64,000 nucleotides of DNA, taken from NCBI RefSeq assembly GCF_002752165.1, contig NZ_MOMB01000047.1, positions 62,001 to 126,000 of the forward strand. The letters are read 5' to 3'. The stretch is from Erwinia sp. OLFS4 (GTDB lineage Bacteria; Pseudomonadota; Gammaproteobacteria; Enterobacterales; Enterobacteriaceae). A program made the translations under genes and the position numbers. Below the pieces are notes generated by a model. That model saw only the letters and a program-made list of their open reading frames with translations, had not been told where the DNA came from and made no database searches. Positions 9,736 through 19,790 of the stretch are shown here, in pieces; positions within the stretch are counted from its first letter, which is position 1; every line of letters begins with the position of its first letter.

Positions 9736-12700
9736 TCAGACTCCGCCGCACGCTGCTGACGCTGACGCAACCAGCGCTTAGCGCGTTGTGCTATGCGATC
9801 AAACATCAGATAAATCACCGGGGTGGAAAACAACGTCAACAGCTGACTGAAGATTAAACCACCAACAATCACCAGACCAAGAGGCTGGCGCAGTTCAGCA
9901 CCGGAACCCTGTGCCAGCATCAGCGGTAACGCCCCCAGTAAGGCAGCCATGGTGGTCATTAAAATCGGACGGAAACGCAGCAGACAGGCCTGATGAATAG
10001 CTTCCCGCGCTGATAAGTGCTGATGATGCTGCGCTTCCAGCGCAAAGTCGATCATCATAATGGCGTTCTTTTTCACAATACCTATCAGCAAAATAACGCC
10101 GATAAGCGCAATCAGGCTGAATTCACTGCCGGCCAGTAACAGGGCAAGCAAGGCACCGATTGCCGCCGGCGGCAAGGTTGACAGGATAGTCAACGGATGA
10201 ATAAAGCTTTCATAAAGGACGCCCAGAACCACATACATGGTTAACAACGCCGCCACAATCAACCACAGGGTGTTGCTGGTGGACTGCTGAAATGCCGCGG
10301 TTTCCCCCTGATAACGCAACGTGATACTGCCAGGCAGTTTCAGTTGCCGGGTTACCCGATCAATCGTTTGCTGCGCATCTTCCAGCGCATAACCATTGTT
10401 GAGGTTAAAGGAGATCATCACCGCCGGGAACTGGTTCAGACGCATATGCATCAGTGAACCGGTTCGCTGGTGAACGCTGGCTATCGATGTCAGTCGGACT
10501 AAACCGCTACTGCTCTGACTGGTAGTACTACCGGTCGAGCTGCTGGTTGAGGTTGTGCTGCTCGTGGTGGAACTGCTACTGGTTGAACTGCCAGCCGGTG
10601 CCAGCCAGACATCATCGAGTGAAGCCGGTGATTGCTGATATTGTGGGGCAACTTCCAGCACGACACGGTACTGATTGGCCTGGGTAAAAATAGTCGATAC
10701 CAGCCGCTGACCGAAAGCGTTGTAGAGCGCGGTGTCAACGTCCGAGGCGGTTATGCCATAACGTGCCGCTTTATCCCGGTCGAGTTCAACCCAGGCCACC
10801 TGTCCTTGATCCTGCAGATTACTGACAACCTGATTAAATTCCGGCTGACGGGAAAGCGCGGCAACCAGTTTTGGTGTCCAGGTAACCAGATTGGCGCTAT
10901 CGGCATCATCCAGCGTCAGCTGATACTGACTGGGGGTGACCTGATCGTTGACCGTTAAGTCCTGTGACGATTGCAGATAAAGCTGAATCCCGCTTACTTT
11001 CTGCGCGGCCTGCTGAAGCTGTGCAATAATGGTTGAGGCCGCATCACGCTCGCCAAAGGGCTTAAGGTTAATCTGTAAGCGACCGCTGTTCAGACTGGTA
11101 TTATTGCCGTCAATACCGACGGTTGACGTTACGCTTTCAACCGCCGGATTGCGCATGATTATTGCGCTCAGCGCCTGCTGCCGCCGCGACATTTCAGCAA
11201 AAGAAACGTTCTGCGATGCCAGGGTAACGCCCTGAATCAGTCCGGTATCCTGGGTTGGGAAAAAACCTTTGGGAATCGCAAAATAGAGCAATGCGGTAAA
11301 GATAAAGGTGGCCAGGGCCACCAGCAGCATCAGACGCTGATGATTCAGCACCCGGGTCAGCAACCGATCATAACCACGCACCAGCCCATCAAAAATCGCC
11401 CCGCCTTTACGGGCAAAGCGGCTCTGCTTTTCCTCGGGAATATGACGCAGCAAATAGGCACACAGCATCGGCGTCAGAGTCAGTGATACCACCATTGACA
11501 CCAGGATCGATACTGCCAGAGTAATTGCAAACTCGCGGAATAATCGCCCGACCACATCCCCCATAAACAGCAGCGGGATCAGAACCGCAATCAGCGAAAA
11601 AGTTAACGAAATGACGGTAAAACCAATCTGCTGAGACCCCTTGAGCGCCGCCTGCATCGGGGTTTCGCCATTTTCCAGCCGGCGCGCAATATTTTCCACA
11701 ACGACGATAGCATCATCAATCACAAATCCGGTGGCAATGGTAAGCGCCATCAGCGACAGATTATTCAGGCTGAAACCGGCCAGATACATCACGCCAAAAG
11801 TGCCTACCAGCGACAGCGGAACCGCAACCCCTGGGATCAGGGTGGTCACGATATTACGCAGGAATAAAAACGTCACCATCACCACCAGCGCCAGTGATAA
11901 CATCAGTTCAAACTGCACATCGCTGATGGAAGCACGGATGGTCTGGGTACGATCGGATAACACCTGCATTTTAACCCCATCGGGCAATGCTGCCTGCAGC
12001 GTGGGTAGCTGTGCTTTAATGGCATCCACTACCGCGATAACGTTCGCCCCCGGCTGGCGCTGAACGCTTATCACAATGGCTGGCTGACCATTGGCCCAGG
12101 CAGACTGCTGGGTGTTTTCTGCCGCCTCTTCAATACTGGCGATGTCTTTTAACCGCAGCGCCGCACCGTTCTGATAGGTGATAATCAGATTGCCGTACTG
12201 TTTGGCATCCCGTAACTGATCGTTAGCATCGATGGTGACCGAATGATACTGGCCATCAAATCCCCCTTTCGAACCATTGACGTTATTGTTGCTAATCAGG
12301 GTATTCACATCTTCCAGCGTCAGCCCGTGCGCCGCCAGCGCCCCCGGATTAAGCCGCACCCGGATGGCAGGCTGATGGCCGCCCGCCAGCGTCACCATGC
12401 CGACCCCGGATATTTGTGACAATTTCAAGGCAATACGGGTATTCACCAGATCCTGCACCCGCGTCAGGGGCAAGGTTGTTGAGCTGGCAGCCAGCGTAAT
12501 CACCGCGCTGTCTGCCGGATTGACCTTTTTGTAGGTGGGTGGATTAGGCAGATCATCCGGCAACAGGTTATTGGCAGTATTAATCGCCGCCTGCACTTCC
12601 TGCTCGGCAACGTCCAGCGACAGGTCAAGAGAAAATTTCAGCGTAATAATCGAGGTGCCACCGGCACTGCTCGACGTCATCTGACTGAGGCCAGCCATCT

Positions 12701-12917
12701 GCCCCAGCTGACGTTCCAGCGGCGACGTCACCGAGGATGCCATCACATCCGGACTGGCCCCTGGATAAAGGGTGGTCACCTGAATGGTAGGATAATCCAC
12801 CTGTGGCAACGCGGAAGTAGCCAGAAAACGGTAGGCAAATAAACCTGATACCAGTACCGCCGCCATCAACAAAATGGTTGCCACCGGGCGGGAAATAAAG
12901 AGCTTTGAAGGATTCAT
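9732..12917 (-). CDS. RND efflux pump, MdtB/MuxB type, with Ser/Thr-rich loop
   Basis: A 1061-residue RND transporter, partner of the pump encoded downstream. Helix 1 ([21 protein letters not shown]), the proton-relay motif [17 protein letters not shown] and the helix-10 motif [17 protein letters not shown] are intact. It is about 20 residues longer than typical MdtB because of a low-complexity Ser/Thr/Gly run at about residues 774-805 (10503-10597), just before the conserved VRLTSIASV. This replaces a short hairpin in the second periplasmic domain. The frame is intact, so it is an insertion and not damage. ATGA overlaps link it to both neighbours. Confidence 0.92.
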   Translation of the reverse strand: MNPSKLFISRPVATILLMAAVLVSGLFAYRFLATSALPQVDYPTIQVTTLYPGASPDVMASSVTSPLERQLGQMAGLSQMTSSSAGGTSIITLKFSLDLSLDVAEQEVQAAINTANNLLPDDLPNPPTYKKVNPADSAVITLAASSTTLPLTRVQDLVNTRIALKLSQISGVGMVTLAGGHQPAIRVRLNPGALAAHGLTLEDVNTLISNNNVNGSKGGFDGQYHSVTIDANDQLRDAKQYGNLIITYQNGAALRLKDIASIEEAAENTQQSAWANGQPAIVISVQRQPGANVIAVVDAIKAQLPTLQAALPDGVKMQVLSDRTQTIRASISDVQFELMLSLALVVMVTFLFLRNIVTTLIPGVAVPLSLVGTFGVMYLAGFSLNNLSLMALTIATGFVIDDAIVVVENIARRLENGETPMQAALKGSQQIGFTVISLTFSLIAVLIPLLFMGDVVGRLFREFAITLAVSILVSMVVSLTLTPMLCAYLLRHIPEEKQSRFARKGGAIFDGLVRGYDRLLTRVLNHQRLMLLVALATFIFTALLYFAIPKGFFPTQDTGLIQGVTLASQNVSFAEMSRRQQALSAIIMRNPAVESVTSTVGIDGNNTSLNSGRLQINLKPFGERDAASTIIAQLQQAAQKVSGIQLYLQSSQDLTVNDQVTPSQYQLTLDDADSANLVTWTPKLVAALSRQPEFNQVVSNLQDQGQVAWVELDRDKAARYGITASDVDTALYNAFGQRLVSTIFTQANQYRVVLEVAPQYQQSPASLDDVWLAPAGSSTSSSSTTSSTTSTSSSTGSTTSQSSSGLVRLTSIASVHQRTGSLMHMRLNQFPAVMISFNLNNGYALEDAQQTIDRVTRQLKLPGSITLRYQGETAAFQQSTSNTLWLIVAALLTMYVVLGVLYESFIHPLTILSTLPPAAIGALLALLLAGSEFSLIALIGVILLIGIVKKNAIMMIDFALEAQHHQHLSAREAIHQACLLRFRPILMTTMAALLGALPLMLAQGSGAELRQPLGLVIVGGLIFSQLLTLFSTPVIYLMFDRIAQRAKRWLRQRQQRAAESE

Positions 12918-14137
12918 CGGGTCGCCGTGTTAGCTGCGCTGTTCTGGCTGTTGTCGGCGTTGACAACCTGTACTTTGCTGCCATCAGTCAGCCGATCAAT
13001 TCCCTGAATAACCACCTGCTCACCGGCTTTAACGCCGCTGAGCACCGCCTGCTGGCTTTCTCCCCAGGCCGGGCCGCTCTGAACCTGACGACGGGAAACC
13101 CTGTTATCTTTGTTCACCACGAATACAAAGCTGCCTTCGCTGCTGAGCTGAAGGGCGCGCGCAGGAATCACCGCCACCTGGTTTAGCGTTGAGGTTTGAA
13201 CCCGTACATTAACAAACTGGTTGGGATACAGCGTTTCCGCTGGATTATCAAACAGCGCCTTTAATTCAACCGTGCCGGTAGCGGTATCGATCTGGTTGCT
13301 GAGCCAGGCCACGCTGCCTTGCTCCAGTGCTACTTTCCCATCTTCATCAAATGCCGTTACCGGCAAACGCTGATCGTGATGCAAGGTCTTCACCAGCTGA
13401 GGCAGGTTACTCTGCGGCACGCTAAACGTCACCGCCGCTGGCTGCGTTTGTGTAATGGTGACTATTCCGGTGGTGTCACTGCTGTGCACCATATTACCGG
13501 GATCAACCAGTCGCAATCCGACGCGGCCGTCAATAGGTGAGGTGATGCGGGCATATTCAATATTGAGCCGCGCCGCCGCAATCTGTGCGTCATCAGCTTT
13601 CACCGCGCCATCATACTGTGCGGTAGTAGCAATTTGTGCATCCAGATCCTGACGTGACAAGGAATCCATAGCAAAAAGTTTGCGGTAACGCGCTAAGGTC
13701 AGTGCCGCACTTTTTAACTGCGCCTCATTCTGCGCTTTTGCCGCCTGATACTGCGCCAGGGTCGCCTGATAACTACGGGCATCAATTTGCGCCAGCAGCT
13801 GACCAGCCTTCACTTTCTGCCCTTCGGTGAAGTACACCTTCATCAGCTGACCGTCTACCCGGCTGGTGACAGTCACCGTTGCGTTTGGGATAACCGTACC
13901 CAGCGCACTGAGATATACCGGCACGTCAGCCTGAGTCACCGTAGCCACCTGGACAGGAGTAGTGGCACCCGCTGCGCCGCCAGGATGAGGCATGCCTCCC
14001 GGCCCCGCTGATTGCCCGGTTTCACCGCCCCCCCGGAAGCCGAAGTGCCAGACCATGATCAAAATAATAACCAGCAGCAATAACAACAGTCCCCGCTGCC
14101 ACAAACGGCTACGTGGGAATAAACCGGATTTTCTCAT
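12914..14137 (-). CDS. RND periplasmic adaptor, MdtA/MuxA type
   Basis: A 407-residue membrane-fusion protein, first gene of the efflux operon. It has one N-terminal membrane anchor ([18 protein letters not shown]), a Gly/Pro-rich linker, then the barrel-sandwich and hairpin domains ([24 protein letters not shown]... and [19 protein letters not shown]), which are the standard MdtA motifs. It bridges the RND pumps to the outer-membrane channel. It overlaps the next gene by 4 bp. No baeSR-like regulators are next to the operon. The upstream 227 bp contain a TATACT hexamer that could be a -10 box, but I see no convincing BaeR site. Confidence 0.92.
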   Translation of the reverse strand: MRKSGLFPRSRLWQRGLLLLLLVIILIMVWHFGFRGGGETGQSAGPGGMPHPGGAAGATTPVQVATVTQADVPVYLSALGTVIPNATVTVTSRVDGQLMKVYFTEGQKVKAGQLLAQIDARSYQATLAQYQAAKAQNEAQLKSAALTLARYRKLFAMDSLSRQDLDAQIATTAQYDGAVKADDAQIAAARLNIEYARITSPIDGRVGLRLVDPGNMVHSSDTTGIVTITQTQPAAVTFSVPQSNLPQLVKTLHHDQRLPVTAFDEDGKVALEQGSVAWLSNQIDTATGTVELKALFDNPAETLYPNQFVNVRVQTSTLNQVAVIPARALQLSSEGSFVFVVNKDNRVSRRQVQSGPAWGESQQAVLSGVKAGEQVVIQGIDRLTDGSKVQVVNADNSQNSAANTATR

Positions 14138-14292
14138 GCCATTTTTTCACATCAGTTTAAGGATTAACTACATTAGCGACATTAACGTTCGCTGAAAGAG
14201 TATACGACAACATTATTGCCAGGGCTTTACGCCTGATTCTATGGGCAAACCGTAAGAATAGTGTTAAGAAGTGCCATATAAAACAACGGCAA

Positions 14293-14323
14293 GCAAACAA
14301 CACGTTCCCTGCCTGTTGTTTGC
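14293..14323. repeat. 10-bp inverted repeat (hairpin) behind the FtsI-like gene
   Basis: GCAAACAACA (14293-14302) and TGTTGTTTGC (14314-14323) form a perfect stem with an 11-base loop, 42 bp past the stop codon of the FtsI-like gene and about 155 bp upstream of the efflux operon. There is no clear T-run on either strand, so it is either a weak terminator or an operator for the efflux operon. Confidence 0.4.
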
Positions 14324-14364
14324 CCGGAATGAAATCAGATGCACAAAATCAGCGCAGCCGGCCC

Positions 14365-16068
14365 CTATAAGGCGTCCGGCACTACGTTCATATGCTTTAG
14401 CACCGCACCGATAATATTGCCAAATACCGGTGCCGCAACCGAACCACCAAAGTGGTCTCCGGCAGTAGGATGGTTAATCATCACTACCAGCGCAACCTGC
14501 GGATTACTGGCCGGCGCCACGCCAGCGGTATAGTTAATATAGCCGCCATCATATTTGCCATTGGGGCCCATTTTTTCCGCAGTGCCGGTTTTAATTGCCA
14601 ACCGGTAGCCGGGCACCGCCGCCCGCACTCCGCTGCCACCGGGCAGCGCATCGCTTTCCATCATATGCACCACCGCACGCACCGTGTCGGCATTGGCGAC
14701 CCTGGTGCCGAGTACCGGCGGCGTCACTTTAGTGATCGACAGCGGACGATAAATACCATATGAGCCGAGAGTGGCATACTCGCGGGCGATTTGCAGCGGT
14801 GTTACCCGCAAACCATAGCCAAAAGAGAAAGTCGCCCGTTCGATATCGGCCCAGCGTTTACGGTGCGCCGGAAAATACCCCACGCTTTCGCCGGTCAGCC
14901 CAAGACCGGTTGGCTTGCCCAGACCAAAATGCTGATAAGTTTGTACCAACGCTTCGGCCGGCATTGCCAGTGCAATATGGGATACACCGATATCACTCGA
15001 CTTTTGCAGAATGCCGGTCATCGTCAGGCGCGGCCAGTGGCCAACATCGCGGATCAGATGACCATTAACCTGATAAGGGGTGGTATCCAGCACCGAGTCC
15101 GGACGCACCAGTTTGCGTTCCAGACCTTCCATCACCACCAGCGGTTTCACTGTTGATCCGGGTTCGAAGCTGTCATTAATCGCCACATTTTTCATCTGTG
15201 CCGCGGGAACGTTAGCAAAATTGTTCGGGTTAAACGAAGGATAAGACGCCATGCCGAGAATTTCACCGGTGTCAATTTTTATCAGCACCGCCGCCCCGGA
15301 ATCAGCTTTGTTTAACAGCACACCATCGCGCAACTTACTGTAAAGCGTGTACTGATCAAACTTATCAATACTGAGCTGTACGGTGGGTGGCTGCTGCGGT
15401 GGTTCATAATGGATCATGGCAATAATGTTGCCATTGCCATCCTGCCGGTATTGCTCCATACCCGGCGTACCGCGCAATATTTTGTCGTAACTGCGCTCCA
15501 GACCGGTCAGCCCGTTATTGTCGGCGCCAACAATACCAATAAGCGGTGCCGAAGCTTCGCTCATCGGATAAAAACGGCTGTCATCATAGATGGCGCTGAT
15601 ACCGGGTAAATGCAGCCTGGCAATATCTTTGGCAATACCCAGTTCAATTTTATGACCGAGATAGAGAAAACGCCGGGCCGGATTGGCGCTGATTTCACTG
15701 GCGACCTGTTCCGGGCGTTCGCCCAGCGCACTGGCAAGATAGGCCCATTCCGGACGGCTAAAGTCCGGATGAGACGCCAGAACCCGCTGGGGGTCGGCGA
15801 TGATATCGCGCGACGGCACGCTAAGCGCCAGCGTGTCACCGTTGCGATCGAGCAAGGTGCCACGGTTAGTCGGCAACACCACGGTTCGCAGCGACCGCTC
15901 GTCCGCCTGTTTTTCCAGCATCGGATGGTTAATCAGCTGTAAATCCGCCACCCGTAGCAGCAGCAGGCTCATGCACAGCAGCACGCCGAAGCATATCAGG
16001 CGAAAGCGCATCGGATGAAAGGGGGCTTTTGCCAGTTCCTTAGCAAGGATTTTTTTTAATCTGGGCAT
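14365..16068 (-). CDS. FtsI-like class B penicillin-binding protein (PBP3 paralogue)
   Basis: A 567-residue peptidoglycan DD-transpeptidase strongly resembling E. coli FtsI: a short cytoplasmic tail, one membrane helix (about 23-42), a pedestal domain starting VVLPTNRGTLLDRNG, then the transpeptidase domain. Catalytic motifs are S305-TVK308 and K493-TG. The second motif is S357-S358-D359 where FtsI has SSN. The C-terminal extension that is processed in FtsI is missing. It stands alone, not in the mraZ-ftsI division cluster, so it is an extra copy. Salmonella has a comparable paralogue, PBP3SAL, that builds the septum at acidic pH; a similar conditional role here is inference. The start at 16068 has only a weak AGAAG ribosome site. 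Confidence 0.9.
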   Translation of the reverse strand: MPRLKKILAKELAKAPFHPMRFRLICFGVLLCMSLLLLRVADLQLINHPMLEKQADERSLRTVVLPTNRGTLLDRNGDTLALSVPSRDIIADPQRVLASHPDFSRPEWAYLASALGERPEQVASEISANPARRFLYLGHKIELGIAKDIARLHLPGISAIYDDSRFYPMSEASAPLIGIVGADNNGLTGLERSYDKILRGTPGMEQYRQDGNGNIIAMIHYEPPQQPPTVQLSIDKFDQYTLYSKLRDGVLLNKADSGAAVLIKIDTGEILGMASYPSFNPNNFANVPAAQMKNVAINDSFEPGSTVKPLVVMEGLERKLVRPDSVLDTTPYQVNGHLIRDVGHWPRLTMTGILQKSSDIGVSHIALAMPAEALVQTYQHFGLGKPTGLGLTGESVGYFPAHRKRWADIERATFSFGYGLRVTPLQIAREYATLGSYGIYRPLSITKVTPPVLGTRVANADTVRAVVHMMESDALPGGSGVRAAVPGYRLAIKTGTAEKMGPNGKYDGGYINYTAGVAPASNPQVALVVMINHPTAGDHFGGSVAAPVFGNIIGAVLKHMNVVPDAL

Positions 16069-16172
16069 CGATCTTCTGCTGGGTTTAACGAATAAGCAAC
16101 CGAGAGTTATACAAAAAAGAACGCACTGATAACAGCGAAACTGTGTATCAGTTCGTTATGGGAGCGGCAGAG

Positions 16173-16241
16173 AAAAAAAACCTGCGCATCTGCGCAGGTT
16201 GGTGTAACACATGTAGATGTTCACCTATCAATACCTCTGGG
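16173..16241 (-). ncRNA. omrB: OmrA/OmrB-type small RNA
   Basis: Read on the minus strand, the segment starts with CCCAGAGGTATTGATAGGTG at 16241, the conserved 5' seed of OmrA/OmrB, and ends with the terminator hairpin CCTGCGCAGATGCGCAGG followed by eight T (16173-16200), which is the same as in E. coli. The middle is shorter, giving about 69 nt where E. coli OmrB is 82. A TACAGT hexamer six bases before the 5' end is a fitting -10 box. Omr RNAs are activated by EnvZ-OmpR and repress outer-membrane protein genes and ompR through Hfq. In E. coli two tandem copies lie between aas and galR; here there is one, in the same interval. The symbol omrB is chosen because ATTGATAGGTG and ACACCA resemble OmrB more than OmrA. 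Confidence 0.92.
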
Positions 16242-16315
16242 ACCCTGACTGTAACAACAGGCAAGAGGCCGCAGCTACTGATGATTCGCAACCAATGTGC
16301 GCAAAGTGTAACCAG

Positions 16316-18592
16316 CTATGAGATTTGGCTATCGCTTTGCTGGCGCCTGACCTCCACCAGACAACTCATGGCATTCGGCCCCTGCGTCAGGGATGATGTT
16401 GCAATATCCAGCGTCAGCACGTTCGGGTTGCCGGCACGATCATAGGGCCGCCAGACAGCGCCAAATCCCGGATCGAACCAGGCACCTGTCGCGATGGCAA
16501 TTACCCGCCGGGTGAGGCCATCGCTGAGCCTGACGCCGGCCAGCATGCGACCACGCTGGTTGAACACTTCCACTACATCCCCCTCCGCAATATGACGCTG
16601 GCTGGCATCTTCAGGGTGCATCCACACTGTTTCATGACCGGCGGTTTTCGCGGCCTGCACGCCAGGCGTTGCATCCATCTGGCTGTGCAGACGATCGCCA
16701 GGCTGCATCGAAATCATATGCAAGGGATAGCCGCAGCCGGCAGCATTACCGAGCCACTCTTCTGGCGGGTGCCATTCCGGATGGGGGGCAAAATCATCCA
16801 GCTTAAAGCTGTCCAGTACCGTGCTATACAGTTCAATTTTCCCGCTGGCCGTATGCAACGGGAAGCGGGCGGGATCGGCACGAAAATCCGCCATATACAC
16901 ATAAGGCTTTGCCGATGCTGGCGCCTCAACGTAGCCCTGCTGCCAGAAAGCCTCAAACGCCGGCCAGTCTACGCCTTTGTCACGATGTGCGGCTGCACTC
17001 TGCTGATATAAACGGCGAATCCAGGCCATTTCGTCACGATCTTCGGTAAACTGGCTGCGGTAACCAAGACGGTCGGCAAGATCGGCAAAAATATCAAAAT
17101 CATTACGCGCCTGATGACGGGGGGCAATCGCCTGATGCATTGCCAGCAGGTAACGATCGCTGGAAGAACCACCAATATCGTTACGTTCCAGGCTACTGGT
17201 AGCCGGCAGGACAATATCAGCCATACGCGCCGCCGGCGTCCAGACAATATCCTGCACCACCACCGTCTCCGGCCGCTGCCAACCGGCAACCAGGCGATGC
17301 AATTGCTGATGGTGATGAAACGGATTCCCTCCCGCCCAGTGGATAAGACGAATATCAGGATAATGCCGTGTCTGGCCATTAAAACGATAAGACTGACCGG
17401 GATTAAGCAACATATCACTGATGCGGGCAACCGGAATAGCCTGATCCGCCAGCGGATTAACCCCGACAGGCATGGCCGGACCGGCCGCTTCCAGTCGCGG
17501 ATTTCCCACTCCGTTCATCGAACCATGACCAAACGAGAATCCGCCACCTGCTAAGCCTGGCTGACCAAGCATGGAGGACAAGGCAATCATCATCCAGTAA
17601 GGTTGTTCACCCCGGTGCGCCCGTTGAACGGCATAAGCACAGGTAAGAAAACTCCGTTTCCCCCAGAGCTGTTGCGCCAGGCTGACGATGCGGGCAGCAG
17701 GAATACCGGTAATCGCCGCCGCCCACGCCGGGGTTTTTCTGATGCCATCACGCTCACCCAGCAGGTAGGCACGCAACTGCGGATAGCCTGAACAGTGTGT
17801 GGCAAGAAAATCGCGGTCTATGCGCTGTGTGGTTTCCAGTTCATAGCCCAGAGCCAGCATCAATGCCACATCGGTATTCGGCCGGATAGCTATCCATTCC
17901 GCGTTAACAAAAGCGGGACAGTCGTCACGCAACGGACTGATATTAATCACCGGGGTGCCTTTACGGGCCAGCGCTTCCAGCGCTGGCTTCAGGCTATGCT
18001 CCCCAGCTCCGCCAGACGCAACCTGACCATTTTTCAGCGCCAGCCCGCCGAAAGCAACGAACAACTCACAGTGCGCAATCACCTGCGGCCAGTCGGTGAC
18101 GCGCCCGGTCAATGGTTTGTAGCTGCCAATAACATAGGGCAGAAAAAACTGTGCCGCGCCCCAGCTGTAATTACCCAGCTGATCGATACCGCCACCGCCG
18201 GCAAAATAAAAACGGCGCACCAGCGTGCGGGCATGATGTACCCGTCCGGCAGAAGACCAGCCATAAGAGCCGTTAAATATGGCGCTGGCACCATAACGCT
18301 CACGTACCCGTGCCACTTCGCCAGCCACCAGATCAAGGGCCGTCTCCCAGTCTACGCTGACAAAATCCTCCCGACCGCGTAACGTCCGGTCGCTGCCTTC
18401 TCTGGCTCGTAACCAGGAACGCCGCACTGCCAGCTGACGGATACGCTGGGCAGAATAAACCAGCTCCGGCAGCGTTTGCAGCATCGGTGACGGATCGCGA
18501 TCGGCAAAAAAAGGTTCACAGCGTACCAGTCGTCCCCGTTCCACCACCGCATTGAACGCCCCCCAGTGGGCAAGATGAGGTACTTTTTTCAT
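16316..18592 (-). CDS. BisC-like molybdopterin oxidoreductase
   Basis: A 758-residue enzyme of the DMSO reductase family, closest in motif to cytoplasmic biotin sulfoxide reductase BisC. Near the N-terminus GSYGWSSAGRVHHA (Ser113-114) carries the serine that ligates molybdenum in the TorA/BisC branch. There is no N-terminal iron-sulfur cysteine cluster and no twin-arginine signal, so it should act in the cytoplasm on small S- or N-oxides, in E. coli biotin or methionine sulfoxide. GGGFSFGHGSMNGVG and the C-terminal GPNAMSCLVEV are family blocks. I chose the ATG at 18592 because it has a GGAA site 6 bases upstream; the GTG at 18604 has none. E. coli bisC lies elsewhere, so the gene is part of the accessory block here. 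Confidence 0.85.
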   Translation of the reverse strand: MKKVPHLAHWGAFNAVVERGRLVRCEPFFADRDPSPMLQTLPELVYSAQRIRQLAVRRSWLRAREGSDRTLRGREDFVSVDWETALDLVAGEVARVRERYGASAIFNGSYGWSSAGRVHHARTLVRRFYFAGGGGIDQLGNYSWGAAQFFLPYVIGSYKPLTGRVTDWPQVIAHCELFVAFGGLALKNGQVASGGAGEHSLKPALEALARKGTPVINISPLRDDCPAFVNAEWIAIRPNTDVALMLALGYELETTQRIDRDFLATHCSGYPQLRAYLLGERDGIRKTPAWAAAITGIPAARIVSLAQQLWGKRSFLTCAYAVQRAHRGEQPYWMMIALSSMLGQPGLAGGGFSFGHGSMNGVGNPRLEAAGPAMPVGVNPLADQAIPVARISDMLLNPGQSYRFNGQTRHYPDIRLIHWAGGNPFHHHQQLHRLVAGWQRPETVVVQDIVWTPAARMADIVLPATSSLERNDIGGSSSDRYLLAMHQAIAPRHQARNDFDIFADLADRLGYRSQFTEDRDEMAWIRRLYQQSAAAHRDKGVDWPAFEAFWQQGYVEAPASAKPYVYMADFRADPARFPLHTASGKIELYSTVLDSFKLDDFAPHPEWHPPEEWLGNAAGCGYPLHMISMQPGDRLHSQMDATPGVQAAKTAGHETVWMHPEDASQRHIAEGDVVEVFNQRGRMLAGVRLSDGLTRRVIAIATGAWFDPGFGAVWRPYDRAGNPNVLTLDIATSSLTQGPNAMSCLVEVRRQQSDSQIS

Positions 18593-18758
18593 GAAGATTT
18601 CCACAGGGCTGGTTAGATGTGGTGAGAATATCAGTTTTCGGCGCTGAATTCGCGCCAGCCCGGCCGCCGCAAATTAACGCAGATTCTTTCAGCTTTGCGA
18701 CACCGCTTACATTCTGCCTGCTTGAAATGCAAGGAAATTTCCGCAACACTGACGCAAT

Positions 18759-18770
18759 GTAAACGTTTAC
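18759..18770. promoter_or_regulatory. Putative GalR operator upstream of galR
   Basis: GTAAACGTTTAC is a perfect 12-bp palindrome, 18 bp before the galR start codon. It fits the GalR/GalS operator core (GTAANCGNTTNC). GalR autoregulation is known in E. coli; a LacI/GalR-family operator is clear from the sequence, which regulator binds is inference. Confidence 0.65.
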
Positions 18771-18788
18771 CCTGGAGCGGATTCACGC

Positions 18789-19790
18789 ATGGCCACAATT
18801 AAGGATGTTGCCAGACTGGCTGGCGTCTCGGTAGCAACGGTTTCCCGCGTTATAAACCACTCGCCGAAGGCCAGCGAAAGTTCGCGTCAGGCGGTGCTCA
18901 GCGCGATGTCTGAATTGCAGTATCATCCGAATGCCAATGCCAGAGCGCTGGCCCAGCAATCCACCGACTGTATCGGGCTGGTTGTCAGTGATGTCTCCGA
19001 TCCCTTTTTCGGCGCCATGGTAAAAGCCGTGGAACAGGTTGCCTATCAGACCGGCCACTTTCTGCTCATCGGTAATGGTTATCACAACCTGCAAAAAGAG
19101 CATCAGGCGATTGAGCAGCTGATTCGCCATCGCTGTGGCGCGCTGATTGTTCATGCCAAAAAAATCCCAGATGAGGAACTGATCCCGCTGATGGAGTATA
19201 TCCCCGGCATGGTACTGATTAACCGTGCCCTGCCTGGTTTTGAACAGCGCTGCATTGCGCTGGACGATCGCCACGGCGCCTGGCTGGCCACCCGCCATCT
19301 GATCCAGATGGGCCATCAGCATATTGCCTTTATCTGTTCAAATCATGGTATCTCCGACGCTGAAGAGCGCCTGCAGGGATATTATGACGCGCTGCAAGCG
19401 CACCAGATAACCACTAACGAACGGCTGGTGGCCTTTGGTGAGCCGGACGAAACCGGCGGAGAACAGGCGATGACCGAGCTACTCGGACGCGGGAAAACGT
19501 TCAGCGCGGTGGCCTGCTATAACGACTCCATGGCGGCCGGTGCACTGGCGGTGCTCAGTGATAATGGCATCAGGGTGCCGGAAGAAATGTCACTGACAGG
19601 CTTTGATGATGTACTGGTATCACGCTATGTGCGCCCGCGCCTGACCACCATTCGTTATCCGGTGGTCAATATGGTGCAACAGGCGACAGAACTGGCGCTG
19701 GCGCTGGCGAATAATCAGCCACTACCGGAAGTGACACATATGTTCTGCCCGACGCTGGTCAGGCGCCATTCGGTTAGCAACCCGGCGTGA
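18789..19790 (+). CDS. galR: GalR, galactose operon repressor
   Basis: A 333-residue LacI-family repressor. The helix-turn-helix and hinge are clear (MATIKDVARLAGVSVATVSRVINHSPKASE, then YHPNANARALAQQ), followed by a periplasmic-binding-protein-like sugar domain (IGLVVSDVSDPFFGAMVKAVE ... LTGFDDVLVSRYVRPRLTTI). Location between aas and lysA matches E. coli galR. It is about 10 residues shorter at the C-terminus than the E. coli protein. GGAG at 18774-18777 can serve as ribosome site. Expected effector is galactose, and the target genes are outside the window. Its stop codon directly abuts the stop of the convergent acetyltransferase. Confidence 0.93.
   Translation: MATIKDVARLAGVSVATVSRVINHSPKASESSRQAVLSAMSELQYHPNANARALAQQSTDCIGLVVSDVSDPFFGAMVKAVEQVAYQTGHFLLIGNGYHNLQKEHQAIEQLIRHRCGALIVHAKKIPDEELIPLMEYIPGMVLINRALPGFEQRCIALDDRHGAWLATRHLIQMGHQHIAFICSNHGISDAEERLQGYYDALQAHQITTNERLVAFGEPDETGGEQAMTELLGRGKTFSAVACYNDSMAAGALAVLSDNGIRVPEEMSLTGFDDVLVSRYVRPRLTTIRYPVVNMVQQATELALALANNQPLPEVTHMFCPTLVRRHSVSNPA

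Noticed and set aside
11641-12063. 140-codon frame on the plus strand
   Set aside because: It lies fully inside the RND gene on the other strand, and the same kind of long antisense frame appears across all GC-rich genes here; no family features.
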